NCBI RefSeq assembly: GCF_001650875.1
Contig: NZ_LXYI01000009.1
Span: 248,001 to 312,000 of the forward strand
DNA length: 64,000 bases
DNA from: Sulfitobacter sp. EhC04
GTDB lineage: Bacteria; Pseudomonadota; Alphaproteobacteria; Rhodobacterales; Rhodobacteraceae
Direction of reading: 5' to 3'
Part shown: piece by piece, positions 6,673 through 14,908 of the stretch
Position numbering within the stretch: the first letter of the stretch is position 1
Layout of the letters: each line of letters opens with the position of its first letter
The notes under the pieces: generated by a model
Seen by the model: the letters and a program-made list of their open reading frames with translations, nothing else
The model's database searches: none
What the model was told of the DNA's origin: nothing
Made by a program: the position numbers and the translations under genes

Positions 6673-7146
6673 TCAGAACGCTTCGGGCTGCGCCTCGCGG
6701 GCCATGTGATCCAGCACCGCGTTGACGAATTTCGGCTCCTTTCCATCGGGAAAGAAAGCGCGCGCCACATCGACATATTCGTTAATCACCACCCGTGGGG
6801 GCGTCCCGGTATCCCGCAATTCCGCCCCGGCGGCGCGGAACAAGGCACGCAAGGTGGGATCAATCCGCGCAATCGGCCATTTGGCCACCAGCGCACGGTC
6901 CGTCATCTGGTCGATGGCGGCCTGATGGTTCACGGCGGTTTCCAGAACGTCGGCAAAATGACCGATATCGCCATCCTGCATTTCGTCGCCCTCGTAAACC
7001 GCGCCAAAGCGGTGGTCCAGGAACTCGCGGCGCACCACCTCGACTGTCTGGCTTGAATGTTCCATCTGGAACAGCGCCTGCACGGCATAAAGCCGTGCCG
7101 CCGATTTCATCTTGCGCTTCTGGTTGCCCGACAGTGACGTGTTCAT
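6673..7146 (-). CDS. nusB: transcription antitermination factor NusB
   Basis: 157 aa from MNTSLSGNQKRKMKSAARLY. All-helical NusB fold with the signature AARLYAVQALFQMEHS near the N-terminus, MTDRALVAKWPIARIDPTLR in the middle and PRVVINEYVDVARAFFPDGK followed by the conserved KFVNAVLDHMA. NusB pairs with NusE (S10) on boxA RNA to keep rRNA transcription processive. It is the last gene of ribE-X-ribBA-ribH-nusB, overlapping ribH by 4 bp, the usual alphaproteobacterial arrangement. Confidence 0.95.
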   Translation of the reverse strand: MNTSLSGNQKRKMKSAARLYAVQALFQMEHSSQTVEVVRREFLDHRFGAVYEGDEMQDGDIGHFADVLETAVNHQAAIDQMTDRALVAKWPIARIDPTLRALFRAAGAELRDTGTPPRVVINEYVDVARAFFPDGKEPKFVNAVLDHMAREAQPEAF

Positions 7147-7694
7147 GCGATGTTGTTTCCGTCGGCCTCTCCCGCCATCAGCGTATCTTCGCCGCGCGGT
7201 CTGAAGCCGATGCCTTTGCTGGTTTGCGCCCACTTACGGCCGAGCGCGATCAGATGCAAGGCTGCTGCCGCCGCACCGCCACCCTTGTTCTGGCCATCGG
7301 GGTCAGCGCGCACATCGGCCTGCTCCTTGTTCTCGACTGTCAGGATGCCGTTGCCGATGCACAGCCCCTGCAAGCCCAGCATTTGCAGCGCGCGGCTGCT
7401 GTCATTGCAGACGGTTTCGTAATGCGTCGTCTCGCCCCGGATCACGCAGCCCAGCGCCACATATCCGTCAAAGTTGCTGCGCCGGTCACTGATCCCGATG
7501 GCGGTGGGAATTTCCAGCGCGCCGGGCATCTCGACCACCTCATAGGCGGCACCCGCCGCCTCCAGCTCTGCCTTGGCACCGTCCAGCAGCCCCTGGGCAA
7601 TGTCACTGTAATAGGGCGACATCACGATCAGCACCTTGACCGGCGCGTCGAATACAGGGCGCGGCAGGACCGTATGTTGCTGCGATGAGGCCAT
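7143..7694 (-). CDS. ribH: 6,7-dimethyl-8-ribityllumazine synthase
   Basis: 183 aa. Lumazine synthase joins the ribitylaminopyrimidine with 3,4-dihydroxy-2-butanone 4-phosphate in the penultimate step of riboflavin synthesis. Landmarks are VVEMPGALEIPTAIG, GYVALGCVIRGETTHYETVC and GILTVENKEQA, containing the phosphate-binding GET and the catalytic His in ETTHYE. The C-terminus (about 30 residues, GFRPRGEDTLMAGEADGN) is longer than in the shortest homologues. It sits 3 bp after ribBA and overlaps nusB by 4 bp. Confidence 0.95.
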   Translation of the reverse strand: MASSQQHTVLPRPVFDAPVKVLIVMSPYYSDIAQGLLDGAKAELEAAGAAYEVVEMPGALEIPTAIGISDRRSNFDGYVALGCVIRGETTHYETVCNDSSRALQMLGLQGLCIGNGILTVENKEQADVRADPDGQNKGGGAAAAALHLIALGRKWAQTSKGIGFRPRGEDTLMAGEADGNNIA

Positions 7695-7697
7695 GTT

Positions 7698-8822
7698 CTA
7701 CCCTTCCGTGATGGGGCGCGTGCCCACGATTTCGATGGCATAGGCATCAAGGCCCAGATACCGGGTTTCGGGGTTGTCCGTCAGCAGGACCAGCTGGTGC
7801 AATCCCAGCTCAGACAGGATCTGGGCGCCGAGCCCCGTGCGCTTGATCGTGCGCGGGCCGTCTTCGTCGTCCTCGTCCAGCCGCAGCCGGGGGAAAGGAT
7901 CCCGGAACAGGATCACGGCACCCCGCCCCTCCTCGGCGATGATCTGCATCGCGCGGGGCAGTTCGTCGGCGGGGCTGGGCCCAAGGCCCAGGATGTCTTC
8001 CAGCGCGTTGATCGCATGGGTCCGCACCAGCACCGGCTCGGGCGTGCTGATGTCGCCCTTGACCAGAACCACGTGATCGGTGCCGGTGATCTTGTCGGCA
8101 AAGATGCGCATCTGCCAGTCGCCGCCATAGGCGGATGTCACCTGCCGCACGTCACGTTCCACCAGCAGGTTGTCATGCTTGTGACGATAGGCGATCAGAT
8201 CGCTGATGGTGCCGATCTTGAGGCCATGTTTCGCCGCAAACTCGACCAAGTCCGGCAGCCGGGCCATGGTGCCGTCATCCTTCATGATCTCGCAGATCAC
8301 GCCGGAGGGGTGCAGCCCGGCAAGACGGCTGATGTCCACCGCCGCCTCTGTATGGCCCGCGCGCACCAGCACGCCACCATCACGCGCGCGCAGCGGAAAG
8401 ACATGGCCCGGCGTGGCGATATCCGCCTCGCCTGCCTGTTCGTCAATCGCCACGGCAACTGTGCGGGCGCGGTCGGCGGCGGAAATGCCCGTCGTGACCC
8501 CCTCGCGCGCTTCGATGCTGACGGTAAAGGCCGTCTCGTGGCGCGAGGAGTTGTTCACCGCCATCATCGGCAATCCCAATGTCGCAATCCGCTGCGCCGT
8601 CATCGGCAGGCAGATCAGGCCGCGCCCATGGGTCGCCATGAAATTGATCGCGTCCGCATCGGCATGCACCGCCGGGATCACCAGATCGCCCTCGTTCTCG
8701 CGGTCCTCGTGATCGACCAGGATGAACATGCGCCCCTGGCGCGCCTCCTCGATGATTTCCTCAATCGGGGATATGGCCGATGACAGCCCTTCTTCCACGG
8801 GTCCCGGTGTCTCGTAATTCAT
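7698..8822 (-). CDS. ribB: 3,4-dihydroxy-2-butanone 4-phosphate synthase with degenerate GTP cyclohydrolase II half
   Basis: 374 aa. The N-terminal half (about 1-210) is a full RibB: FILVDHEDRENEGDLVI supplies the acidic metal site, followed by FMATHGRGLICLPM and the RAGHTEAAVDISRLAGLHP signature. It makes the 4-carbon unit of lumazine from ribulose 5-phosphate. The C-terminal half has the RibA outline (VLVRTHAINALEDILGLG, GAVILFRDPFP, GLGAQILSELGL) but none of the three zinc-binding cysteines of a working cyclohydrolase II (normally GD-x-F/L-x-S-x-R-C-D-C). GTP cyclohydrolase activity must therefore come from another gene outside the window. It is third in ribE-X-ribBA-ribH-nusB. Confidence 0.93.
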   Translation of the reverse strand: MNYETPGPVEEGLSSAISPIEEIIEEARQGRMFILVDHEDRENEGDLVIPAVHADADAINFMATHGRGLICLPMTAQRIATLGLPMMAVNNSSRHETAFTVSIEAREGVTTGISAADRARTVAVAIDEQAGEADIATPGHVFPLRARDGGVLVRAGHTEAAVDISRLAGLHPSGVICEIMKDDGTMARLPDLVEFAAKHGLKIGTISDLIAYRHKHDNLLVERDVRQVTSAYGGDWQMRIFADKITGTDHVVLVKGDISTPEPVLVRTHAINALEDILGLGPSPADELPRAMQIIAEEGRGAVILFRDPFPRLRLDEDDEDGPRTIKRTGLGAQILSELGLHQLVLLTDNPETRYLGLDAYAIEIVGTRPITEG

Positions 8823-8986
8823 CGCATGTCCTCACGTATGGCACGCCCCACATAGCCCAGCCACCGCCCCTTGACCAGAGCACGCGCCGCTGCGTCTTTA
8901 TGCCAGAAATACGCAATCATGCCGCCTGCAAAGCACATCGCCGCCCGGTTCAACCCCGCAGGCCCAGGGCCCTCATCGGACCGGGT
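8823..8986. other. intergenic gap before ribB with repeat motif
   Basis: 164 bp without a gene. It holds TCTTTATGCCAGAAATA (8895-8911), a second copy of the short motif that follows the DUF6476 gene, here in plus orientation. A ribB leader on the minus strand must start in this gap or in the upstream gene. I see no FMN riboswitch signature. Confidence 0.4.
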
Positions 8987-9553
8987 TCAGGAAAAGTACC
9001 GTCCCGCTTCAAGGTAGCCTGCGGCCCGTGCCGCACCGGTCCAGTCACGCTCCAGCGCGGTGTCCCCGATGATAAGCACCTGGTCGCGCAGCAGGCCTTG
9101 GGCGGCGATGACCTCGCCCAGATGTGCCCGCATTTCGCCCCAGCTGTCGGTAAACTTCGGCGCAGATGCGGTCGCATCCAATACCGGGTTCGCCGCCGCC
9201 ACCAGCGTCGGGCTTAACGGGTGATGCACCAGCGCCAGCTTTTGCGCGCCTTCCAGCGCCGCCAGCTTGCCCGCGCGGCCCACCGGCATCTGCGGCGCCT
9301 CCATCCGCACCACCCTCAGGGCATTGGAAGAGAACAACAGCCCCATGACGTCACGCCCCGTCGCCTTGCGCACCGCCGCATAGGTCGGATAATCCAGCCC
9401 CAGCGCACGGGCGCGCGCCACATGCATCTTGACGACCATCAGCGGGATCGCCTTGGGCATGGCCGCATTGCGCGCCTTTTGCCACTGGAAGGTCCGCCAT
9501 TTCCGGCCGCGTTCCATCGTCGGCCCCTGATTATGCCCGATGCCTGGCGTCAT
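8987..9553 (-). CDS. conserved hypothetical protein with IGHNQGP motif, inside rib operon
   Basis: 188 aa. Starts MTPGIGHNQGPTMERGRKWR; the IGHNxGP box is a short N-terminal motif found on many unrelated alphaproteobacterial and phage proteins and has no assigned role. The body is basic and helical (WRTFQWQKARNAAMPKAIPL, DYPTYAAVRKATGRDVMGLL), and the C-terminal half contains RDQVLIIGDTALERDW. The region resembles a short DNA-binding fold, but I cannot name it. It overlaps ribE by 4 bp and lies upstream of ribB, a position kept in related genomes as far as I recall, so co-transcription with riboflavin genes is clear even though its job is not. Confidence 0.7.
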   Translation of the reverse strand: MTPGIGHNQGPTMERGRKWRTFQWQKARNAAMPKAIPLMVVKMHVARARALGLDYPTYAAVRKATGRDVMGLLFSSNALRVVRMEAPQMPVGRAGKLAALEGAQKLALVHHPLSPTLVAAANPVLDATASAPKFTDSWGEMRAHLGEVIAAQGLLRDQVLIIGDTALERDWTGAARAAGYLEAGRYFS

Positions 9554-10143
9554 GACATTTCCCCAAGCCGCGCGACATAGCGTGCCAATGTGTCGATCTC
9601 CAGGTTGATCCGGTCGCCCACAGCCACATCACCCCAGGTTGTCGCTTCCTTGGTGTGGGGAATAAAGTTGATCCCGAAGTCACAACCATCGACCTCGTTC
9701 ACCGTCAGCGATGTGCCGTTCAGCGCCACCGACCCTTTCGGCGCGATAAAGCGCGCCAGCGCCTTGGGCGCGCGCAGGGTCACGCGGGTGCTGTCGCCCT
9801 CATCCGCCATCGCCACCACTTCAGCCACACCGTCCACATGGCCCGACACGATATGCCCGCCCAGTTCATCGCCCACCTTCAGCGCGCGCTCAAGGTTCAG
9901 GCGTTTGCCAATGTGCCAGCCATTCTGGCCGATATTGGTCTTGTCCACGGTCTCGGCGCTGATCTGAACCTCGTACCAATCCGCACCAAGGCCCACGACC
10001 GTCAGGCAAACCCCGTCGCTGGCAATCGAGGCGCCCATGTCGATCCGGTCGGTCGCATAGGTGGTCTTGATCCGCGCGCGCAGATCGCCTTCCTGCGCCA
10101 GCGCGACAACAGTGCCAATATCGGTAATGATCCCTGTGAACAT
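9550..10143 (-). CDS. ribE: riboflavin synthase, alpha chain
   Basis: 197 aa from MFTGIITDIGTV, the invariant family N-terminus. Two lumazine-binding repeats are visible: residues about 1-95 (DGVCLTVVGLGADWYEVQIS) and about 98-190 (GTSLTVNEVDGCDFGINFIP), each with the S/C-x-T-V core, plus the LGGHIVSGHVDG linker. It dismutates two lumazines to riboflavin. A longer in-frame start is rejected because MFTGI is conserved and has a good ribosome-binding site (AAGGAGCAGCCC). First gene of ribE-X-ribBA-ribH-nusB, divergent from kpsS with 130 bp between. No FMN riboswitch is evident in the gap. Confidence 0.95.
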   Translation of the reverse strand: MFTGIITDIGTVVALAQEGDLRARIKTTYATDRIDMGASIASDGVCLTVVGLGADWYEVQISAETVDKTNIGQNGWHIGKRLNLERALKVGDELGGHIVSGHVDGVAEVVAMADEGDSTRVTLRAPKALARFIAPKGSVALNGTSLTVNEVDGCDFGINFIPHTKEATTWGDVAVGDRINLEIDTLARYVARLGEMS

Positions 10144-10273
10144 GGGCTGCTCCTTGACTATCCTGCCCACCGAGGTAACCCCGCGCCATCCGGACGGCAA
10201 GGGCCGCCTGCGCCACATTTTCGCCCCCATTGCGTGGCATGACCGTCCCGAACCGAGCTGCCAGAGGATTCAC

Positions 10274-11566
10274 ATGACCCGCGTTGCCCCCGAAAATCGG
10301 GTATTCCTGTTCCTTCAGGGGCCGCATGGCCCCTTCTTCAACCGCCTGGGCAAGATGCTGCGGTTGACGGGGGCAGAGGTCTGGCGCGTCGGGTTCAACG
10401 CGGGCGACCGGGCGTTCTGGTTCCATCCGCGCAGCTACATTCCGTTTCGCGGCACGGCGCAGGACTGGCCCGAAACCTTCAAATCGCTGATCGCCGACAA
10501 GCATATCACCGACATCGTGCTTTACGGCGACACCCGCCCGATCCACGCGCAAGCCGTGGCCGAGGCCAGGGCGCGCGGTGTGACCATTCATGTCTTTGAA
10601 GAAGGCTATATGCGCCCCTATTGGGTGACCTACGAGCGCGGCGGCTCGAACGGGAACTCACGCCTGATGGAAATGACGATCCCGCAGATGCAGGAGGCGC
10701 TGGAGAAATCCGACATGGAGGCCCCGCTGCCCCCCGGACATTGGGGTGACATGCGCCACCATATTTTCTACGGCGCGCTCTACCATTGGTTCGTCATGTT
10801 CCGGAACGGCGACTATCGCAATTTCCGCCCGCACCGCAGCCTGCCGGTGACCAAGGAATTCCAGCTATACCTCAAGCGCCTCTTGCTGATGCCGGTGCTG
10901 GCCGCCGACCGTCTGATCGCAACCCTGCGCATCCGGCTGGGCGGCTTTCCCTACCACCTCGCCCTGCTGCAACTGGAACATGACAGTTCTTTCCAGATGC
11001 ATTCGCCCTTCGAAACGATGAGCGACTTTCTGGAAATGGTCATCGACGGCTTTGCCAAGGGCGCGCCGAAACATCACCACCTCGTGGTCAAGGCGCATCC
11101 GCTGGAAGACGGCCGCGTGCCGGTGCGCCGCGACATCCGCCGACTTGCGCGCGAGCTGGGCGTCTCGGACCGGGTGCATTACGTGCGTGGCGGCAAGCTG
11201 GCGCAGCTTCTCAACGACGCGCGCAGCGCGGTGACCGTGAACTCGACCGCAGGCCAACAGGTGCTTTGGCGCGGAATTCCGCTCAAGGTCTTTGGCCGCG
11301 CGGTCTATGCCCAGCCCGAATTCGTCTCGGACCAGCCCCTGCCCGAGTTTTTTGCCCGCGCCAACCGCCCCGACAACAAGGCTTACAAGGATTTTCGGCG
11401 CTATCTGCTTGAAACCTCGCAAATTCCCGGCGGTTTTTACGCCGCGCGCGGGCGGCGGCAATTGCTGCGGCAGGTGGTCGACATGATGCTGGCCGAGGAA
11501 GACCCCTATGACGCGCTGGAACACGGGACCGCGGCCCCAAGGCAACAGTTGCGGGTCGTTACCTGA
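10274..11566 (+). CDS. kpsS: capsule polysaccharide biosynthesis protein KpsS (Kdo transferase)
   Basis: 430 aa from MTRVAPENRVFLFLQGPHGP, with AGAGGA upstream. Typical KpsS signatures: FLQGPHGPFFNRLGKMLR, VLYGDTRPIHAQAVAEARAR, HVFEEGYMRPYWVTYERGG and, later, VVKAHPLEDGRVPVRRDIRR with VNSTAGQQVLWRGIPLKVFG. KpsS and KpsC add the beta-Kdo linker to a lipid before group-2 type capsule export. It is the first of three plus-strand capsule genes (kpsS, OPX lipoprotein, kpsC) that split the minus-strand riboflavin genes. Glycan chemistry is inferred from the family. Confidence 0.9.
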   Translation: MTRVAPENRVFLFLQGPHGPFFNRLGKMLRLTGAEVWRVGFNAGDRAFWFHPRSYIPFRGTAQDWPETFKSLIADKHITDIVLYGDTRPIHAQAVAEARARGVTIHVFEEGYMRPYWVTYERGGSNGNSRLMEMTIPQMQEALEKSDMEAPLPPGHWGDMRHHIFYGALYHWFVMFRNGDYRNFRPHRSLPVTKEFQLYLKRLLLMPVLAADRLIATLRIRLGGFPYHLALLQLEHDSSFQMHSPFETMSDFLEMVIDGFAKGAPKHHHLVVKAHPLEDGRVPVRRDIRRLARELGVSDRVHYVRGGKLAQLLNDARSAVTVNSTAGQQVLWRGIPLKVFGRAVYAQPEFVSDQPLPEFFARANRPDNKAYKDFRRYLLETSQIPGGFYAARGRRQLLRQVVDMMLAEEDPYDALEHGTAAPRQQLRVVT

Positions 11567-11681
11567 TCTAAGCTGCTCACTTGTCTGGATTTTCAATTCT
11601 ACCTGACGTAGCCTGTCCCCAAATACGTCGAAAAAATCGGCGAAACCCGAGGCAGATTGAATAGGTCGAGGAGACCGGGCA

Positions 11682-12812
11682 GTGAAAACCAGAAAATTTC
11701 GGTGGGCGCGGCCCATCGCAGTGCTTGCGGCATTGGCCGTGATATCATCCTGCGGCTTGCCACAGGCAGGCCCCAACAAACGTCAGATCTTTTCCGGGTC
11801 GGTGCAAAAGGAAGGCGATGCTTTCGTCGTCGCGGTCAACGACCGTGTGACCCGTGCCACCGCCGTGGTCCCCGCACTTGGCTTTTCCGAAGACTTCAAG
11901 AACGCGTCCCAACTGGGATCAGACACCATCCGTCCCGGTGACGTGCTGGGCATTACCGTCTATGAAAACGTGGATGATCCGCTGCTGGGCGTCGAAGGCG
12001 CACCCGCCACCCTGCTGGAAGAAGTGCAGGTCGATGGCGCGGGCTTTATCTTTATCCCTTATGCGGGACGCATCAAGGCGGCGGGCAACAGCCCCGACGC
12101 GATCCGCCGCATCATCACCACACGTCTGGGCGAACAGACCCCCGACCCCCAGGTCGAGGTCCGCCGCGCGGCCGGTGACGGCTCGACCGTGTCGCTGATC
12201 GGCGGCATCGGCTCGCAGGGCGTCTATCCCATCGAGCGGCCCACGCGCACCCTCTCGACCATGCTGGCCCGCGCAGGCGGCGTCGCAATTGAACCCGAAA
12301 TCGCGCAGATCACCATCATTCGCGGGGCAAAACGCGGCAAGATCTGGTTCCAGGACCTCTATGAGCATCCCGAACTCGACATCGCGCTGCGCGCAGGCGA
12401 CCGCATTCTGGTCGAGGCCGATACCCGCGCCTTCACCGCGCTGGGTGCGACCGGCGGTCAGGCCCGCGTCCCATTCGAAACGCAGAACCTGTCGGCGCTG
12501 GAAGGCATCGCGCAGGTTGGCGGCCTGAACCCCAGCCTTGCGGACCCCACCGGCGTCTTTGTCTTCCGCAATGAACCACAGGAAGTGGCCGAACAGGTGC
12601 TGGGCCGCAACGATCTGTCCGGCGCGCAACGCATGGTCTATGTGCTGGACCTGACCCAGCCCAATGGCATGTTCATGGCCCGTGATTTTGTCATCCGTGA
12701 CGGCGATACCATCTATGTGACCGAAGCCCCCTTTGCCCAGTGGAGCAAGGTCATTTCCGCCATCACCGGCACCGCCGGGTCGGCCGCGAGCCTGACCTCG
12801 CTTTCGGACTGA
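11682..12812 (+). CDS. outer-membrane polysaccharide export lipoprotein (Wza/KpsD-like OPX)
   Basis: 376 aa. The signal peptide ends in a lipobox (LAVISSC, Cys at about 24), so it is a lipoprotein of the outer membrane. The Poly_export domain follows: GSDTIRPGDVLGITVYENVD at about 79-98, then the SLBB-type segments VSLIGGIGSQGVYPIERP and VPFETQNLSALEGIAQVGGL. OPX proteins form the channel through which capsule leaves the cell. The ATG is preceded by GGTCGAGGAGACC. The 115-bp gap after kpsS allows its own promoter. The inner-membrane ABC transporter (KpsM/T/E) is not in the window, so the capsule locus is split. Confidence 0.9.
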   Translation: MKTRKFRWARPIAVLAALAVISSCGLPQAGPNKRQIFSGSVQKEGDAFVVAVNDRVTRATAVVPALGFSEDFKNASQLGSDTIRPGDVLGITVYENVDDPLLGVEGAPATLLEEVQVDGAGFIFIPYAGRIKAAGNSPDAIRRIITTRLGEQTPDPQVEVRRAAGDGSTVSLIGGIGSQGVYPIERPTRTLSTMLARAGGVAIEPEIAQITIIRGAKRGKIWFQDLYEHPELDIALRAGDRILVEADTRAFTALGATGGQARVPFETQNLSALEGIAQVGGLNPSLADPTGVFVFRNEPQEVAEQVLGRNDLSGAQRMVYVLDLTQPNGMFMARDFVIRDGDTIYVTEAPFAQWSKVISAITGTAGSAASLTSLSD

Positions 12813-12817
12813 TCTGA

Positions 12818-14860
12818 ATGGCTCTCGGGCCGGAAACCTATGACACCCCCGCCGCCGGCCCTGAAAAGGACCGGCGGCTTTTTGTCTATAACGGCGGCTT
12901 CCTGACCCAGAAACGGCTGCGCCGCATCCTGCATCTGTCGGGCTATTCGCTGCACCTTGGCCTGCCGCGCGCGGGCGATCACGTCGCGGTCTGGGGCAAT
13001 TCGCCCACCGCGCACCGGGGCCTTTCGGTTGCCGCGAAACGCGGCGTGCCGGTGGTCCGCATCGAGGACGCGCTGCTGCGCTCGATCCATCCGGGGCGCA
13101 CGGATGGCGCGCCGCCACTGGGCCTGCTGATCGACCACAAGGGTCTGCATTTCGACCCGGCGCAACCCTCCGAACTGGAGGACATCCTTGCCACCCATCC
13201 GCTCGACAACACCAACCTGCTGAACCGCGCGCGCGGGGCCATCGCCCGGATGCAAGAGGCGCATCTGACCAAATACACCGGGTTCGAGCCGGAGGCCGAG
13301 GTCCCTGCCCCCGGATACGTGCTGGTGATCGACCAGACCCGCGGCGACGCCTCTGTCACCGCCTCGGGCGCAGACCGGGCGCGGTTCCTGGAAATGCTGG
13401 TCTTTGCCCAGGAGGAACACCCCGGCTGCCCGGTGGTGATCAAGTGCCACCCCGAAACCACGCAAGGCCACCGCGCAGGGTACTTCGGGCCGGAAGACAC
13501 CAACGACCGGGTGCGGCTGCTGGGCGATGCCGTCAGCCCCTGGAAGCTGTTCGAAGGGGCGGTTGGCGTCTATACCGTGTCCTCGCAACTGGGTTTCGAG
13601 GCGATCTTTGCCGGGCATAAGCCGCGCGTCTTCGGCCAGCCCTTCTATGCGGGTTGGGGGCTGACCTCGGATGAATTCCCGGTCCCGCGCCGCCAGCGGG
13701 TGCTGACCCGCGCGCAGCTTTTTGCCGCTGCGATGATCCTCTATCCAAAGTGGTATGACCCCTGCCGGGACCGCCTGTGCCCGCTTGAGGACGCGGTGGA
13801 GGCGCTGGCCGCCCAGACCCGCGCCTGGCGCGAAGACCACCTTGGGTGGACAGGGTCCAAGATCAGCCTTTGGAAACGCAAACCCCTGCAACAGTTCTTT
13901 GGCCGCACCACGCCGATGGTCTTCGAGGATGACCCGGCCCGCGCCCGCGCCGCCGCGCCCCGCCGCTGGCTGGTCTGGGCGGGCAAGGCCGAGGTCGGCC
14001 ATGGCGACGCCTGGCGCATCGAGGACGGCTTTCTGCGCTCCCGCGGATTGGGCGCGGAACTGGTGCCGCCCCTGTCACTGGTCTGTGACGACCTTGGCAT
14101 CTATTACGATCCGTCCCGGCCCAGTCGGCTGGAAAAATGGATCGAGCGCCGGGCCGATCTGCGCCCCGACCAACGCAGGCGCGCCCAGGACCTGATTGCG
14201 GCAATCCGGCAGGCGGGGCTGAGCAAATACAACCTTTCAGGTGCGGCCGACCTTTCCGCACTGCCCAAGGGGCGGCGCATCCTTGTGCCCGGACAGGTGG
14301 AGGACGACGCCTCAATCCGCACCGGCGCGGATGAGGTGCGGACCAATGCGGATCTGGTGCGGGCGGTGCGCGCCGCGCATCCGGATGCGCTGATCCTCTA
14401 CAAGCCGCACCCGGACGTGGAGGCCGGGTTGCGGAATGGCGGCGACACCGCGGCAGCCCTGGCCGATCACGTTCTGGCCCGCGCCGATCCGATTGCGCTG
14501 CTGGGACAGGTTGACGAAGTCTGGACCATGACCTCGCTGCTGGGGTTCGAGGCGCTGCTGCGGGGGGTGCCGGTCACCACGCTGGGCGTGCCTTTCTATG
14601 CGGGCTGGGGGCTGACCCGCGATCTGGGCGATGTGCCGCCGCGCAGGCGGGCAGAACCGGGGCTGGACGGGTTGGTCCATGCCACGCTGATTGATTATCC
14701 GCGCTATCTGGACCCGGTCACCGGCCAGCCCTGCCCCGTTGAGGTCGTGGTGGCGCGGCTGGCCTCGGGCGCGCTTCCGACGCCGGGGGTTGGCAACCGG
14801 GCGCTGTCCAAACTGCAGGGGCTGCTGGCGAGCCAGAGCCATCTGTGGCGCGGGCGGTGA
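12818..14860 (+). CDS. kpsC: capsule polysaccharide biosynthesis protein KpsC (bimodular Kdo transferase)
   Basis: 680 aa, the normal size. Two related glycosyltransferase modules are visible. The N-terminal one contains VVRIEDALLRSIHPG, LIDHKGLHFD, VVIKCHPET and FGQPFYAGWGLT (about 270-281). The C-terminal one contains WRIEDGFLRSRGLG, LVCDDLGIYYD, LYKPHPDVEAG and GVPFYAGWGLTRD (about 586-598). In known KpsC the two modules add successive beta-Kdo residues of the capsule linker. It starts 5 bp after the OPX stop, so it is co-transcribed. It is convergent to ribD with a 48-bp gap. Confidence 0.93.
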   Translation: MALGPETYDTPAAGPEKDRRLFVYNGGFLTQKRLRRILHLSGYSLHLGLPRAGDHVAVWGNSPTAHRGLSVAAKRGVPVVRIEDALLRSIHPGRTDGAPPLGLLIDHKGLHFDPAQPSELEDILATHPLDNTNLLNRARGAIARMQEAHLTKYTGFEPEAEVPAPGYVLVIDQTRGDASVTASGADRARFLEMLVFAQEEHPGCPVVIKCHPETTQGHRAGYFGPEDTNDRVRLLGDAVSPWKLFEGAVGVYTVSSQLGFEAIFAGHKPRVFGQPFYAGWGLTSDEFPVPRRQRVLTRAQLFAAAMILYPKWYDPCRDRLCPLEDAVEALAAQTRAWREDHLGWTGSKISLWKRKPLQQFFGRTTPMVFEDDPARARAAAPRRWLVWAGKAEVGHGDAWRIEDGFLRSRGLGAELVPPLSLVCDDLGIYYDPSRPSRLEKWIERRADLRPDQRRRAQDLIAAIRQAGLSKYNLSGAADLSALPKGRRILVPGQVEDDASIRTGADEVRTNADLVRAVRAAHPDALILYKPHPDVEAGLRNGGDTAAALADHVLARADPIALLGQVDEVWTMTSLLGFEALLRGVPVTTLGVPFYAGWGLTRDLGDVPPRRRAEPGLDGLVHATLIDYPRYLDPVTGQPCPVEVVVARLASGALPTPGVGNRALSKLQGLLASQSHLWRGR

Positions 14861-14870
14861 ATGCGGGATG

Positions 14871-14894
14871 GATATTTTGAGCCAAAAAGAAAGG
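14871..14894 (-). repeat. intergenic motif copy downstream of ribD
   Basis: On the minus strand the sequence reads TTTCTTTTTGGCTCAAAATA (14873-14892), following the ribD stop by about 16 bases. It matches the motif after the DUF6476 gene (1602-1620) at most positions (TTTCTTT-W-TG-S-C..AAATA). A shared 3'-end processing or termination role is an inference. Confidence 0.4.
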
Positions 14895-14908
14895 CGGGTG
14901 AGGCCCCC

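Noticed and set aside
10144-10273. FMN riboswitch before ribE
   Set aside because: The conserved FMN aptamer blocks (AGGGGCAGGG-type) are absent.
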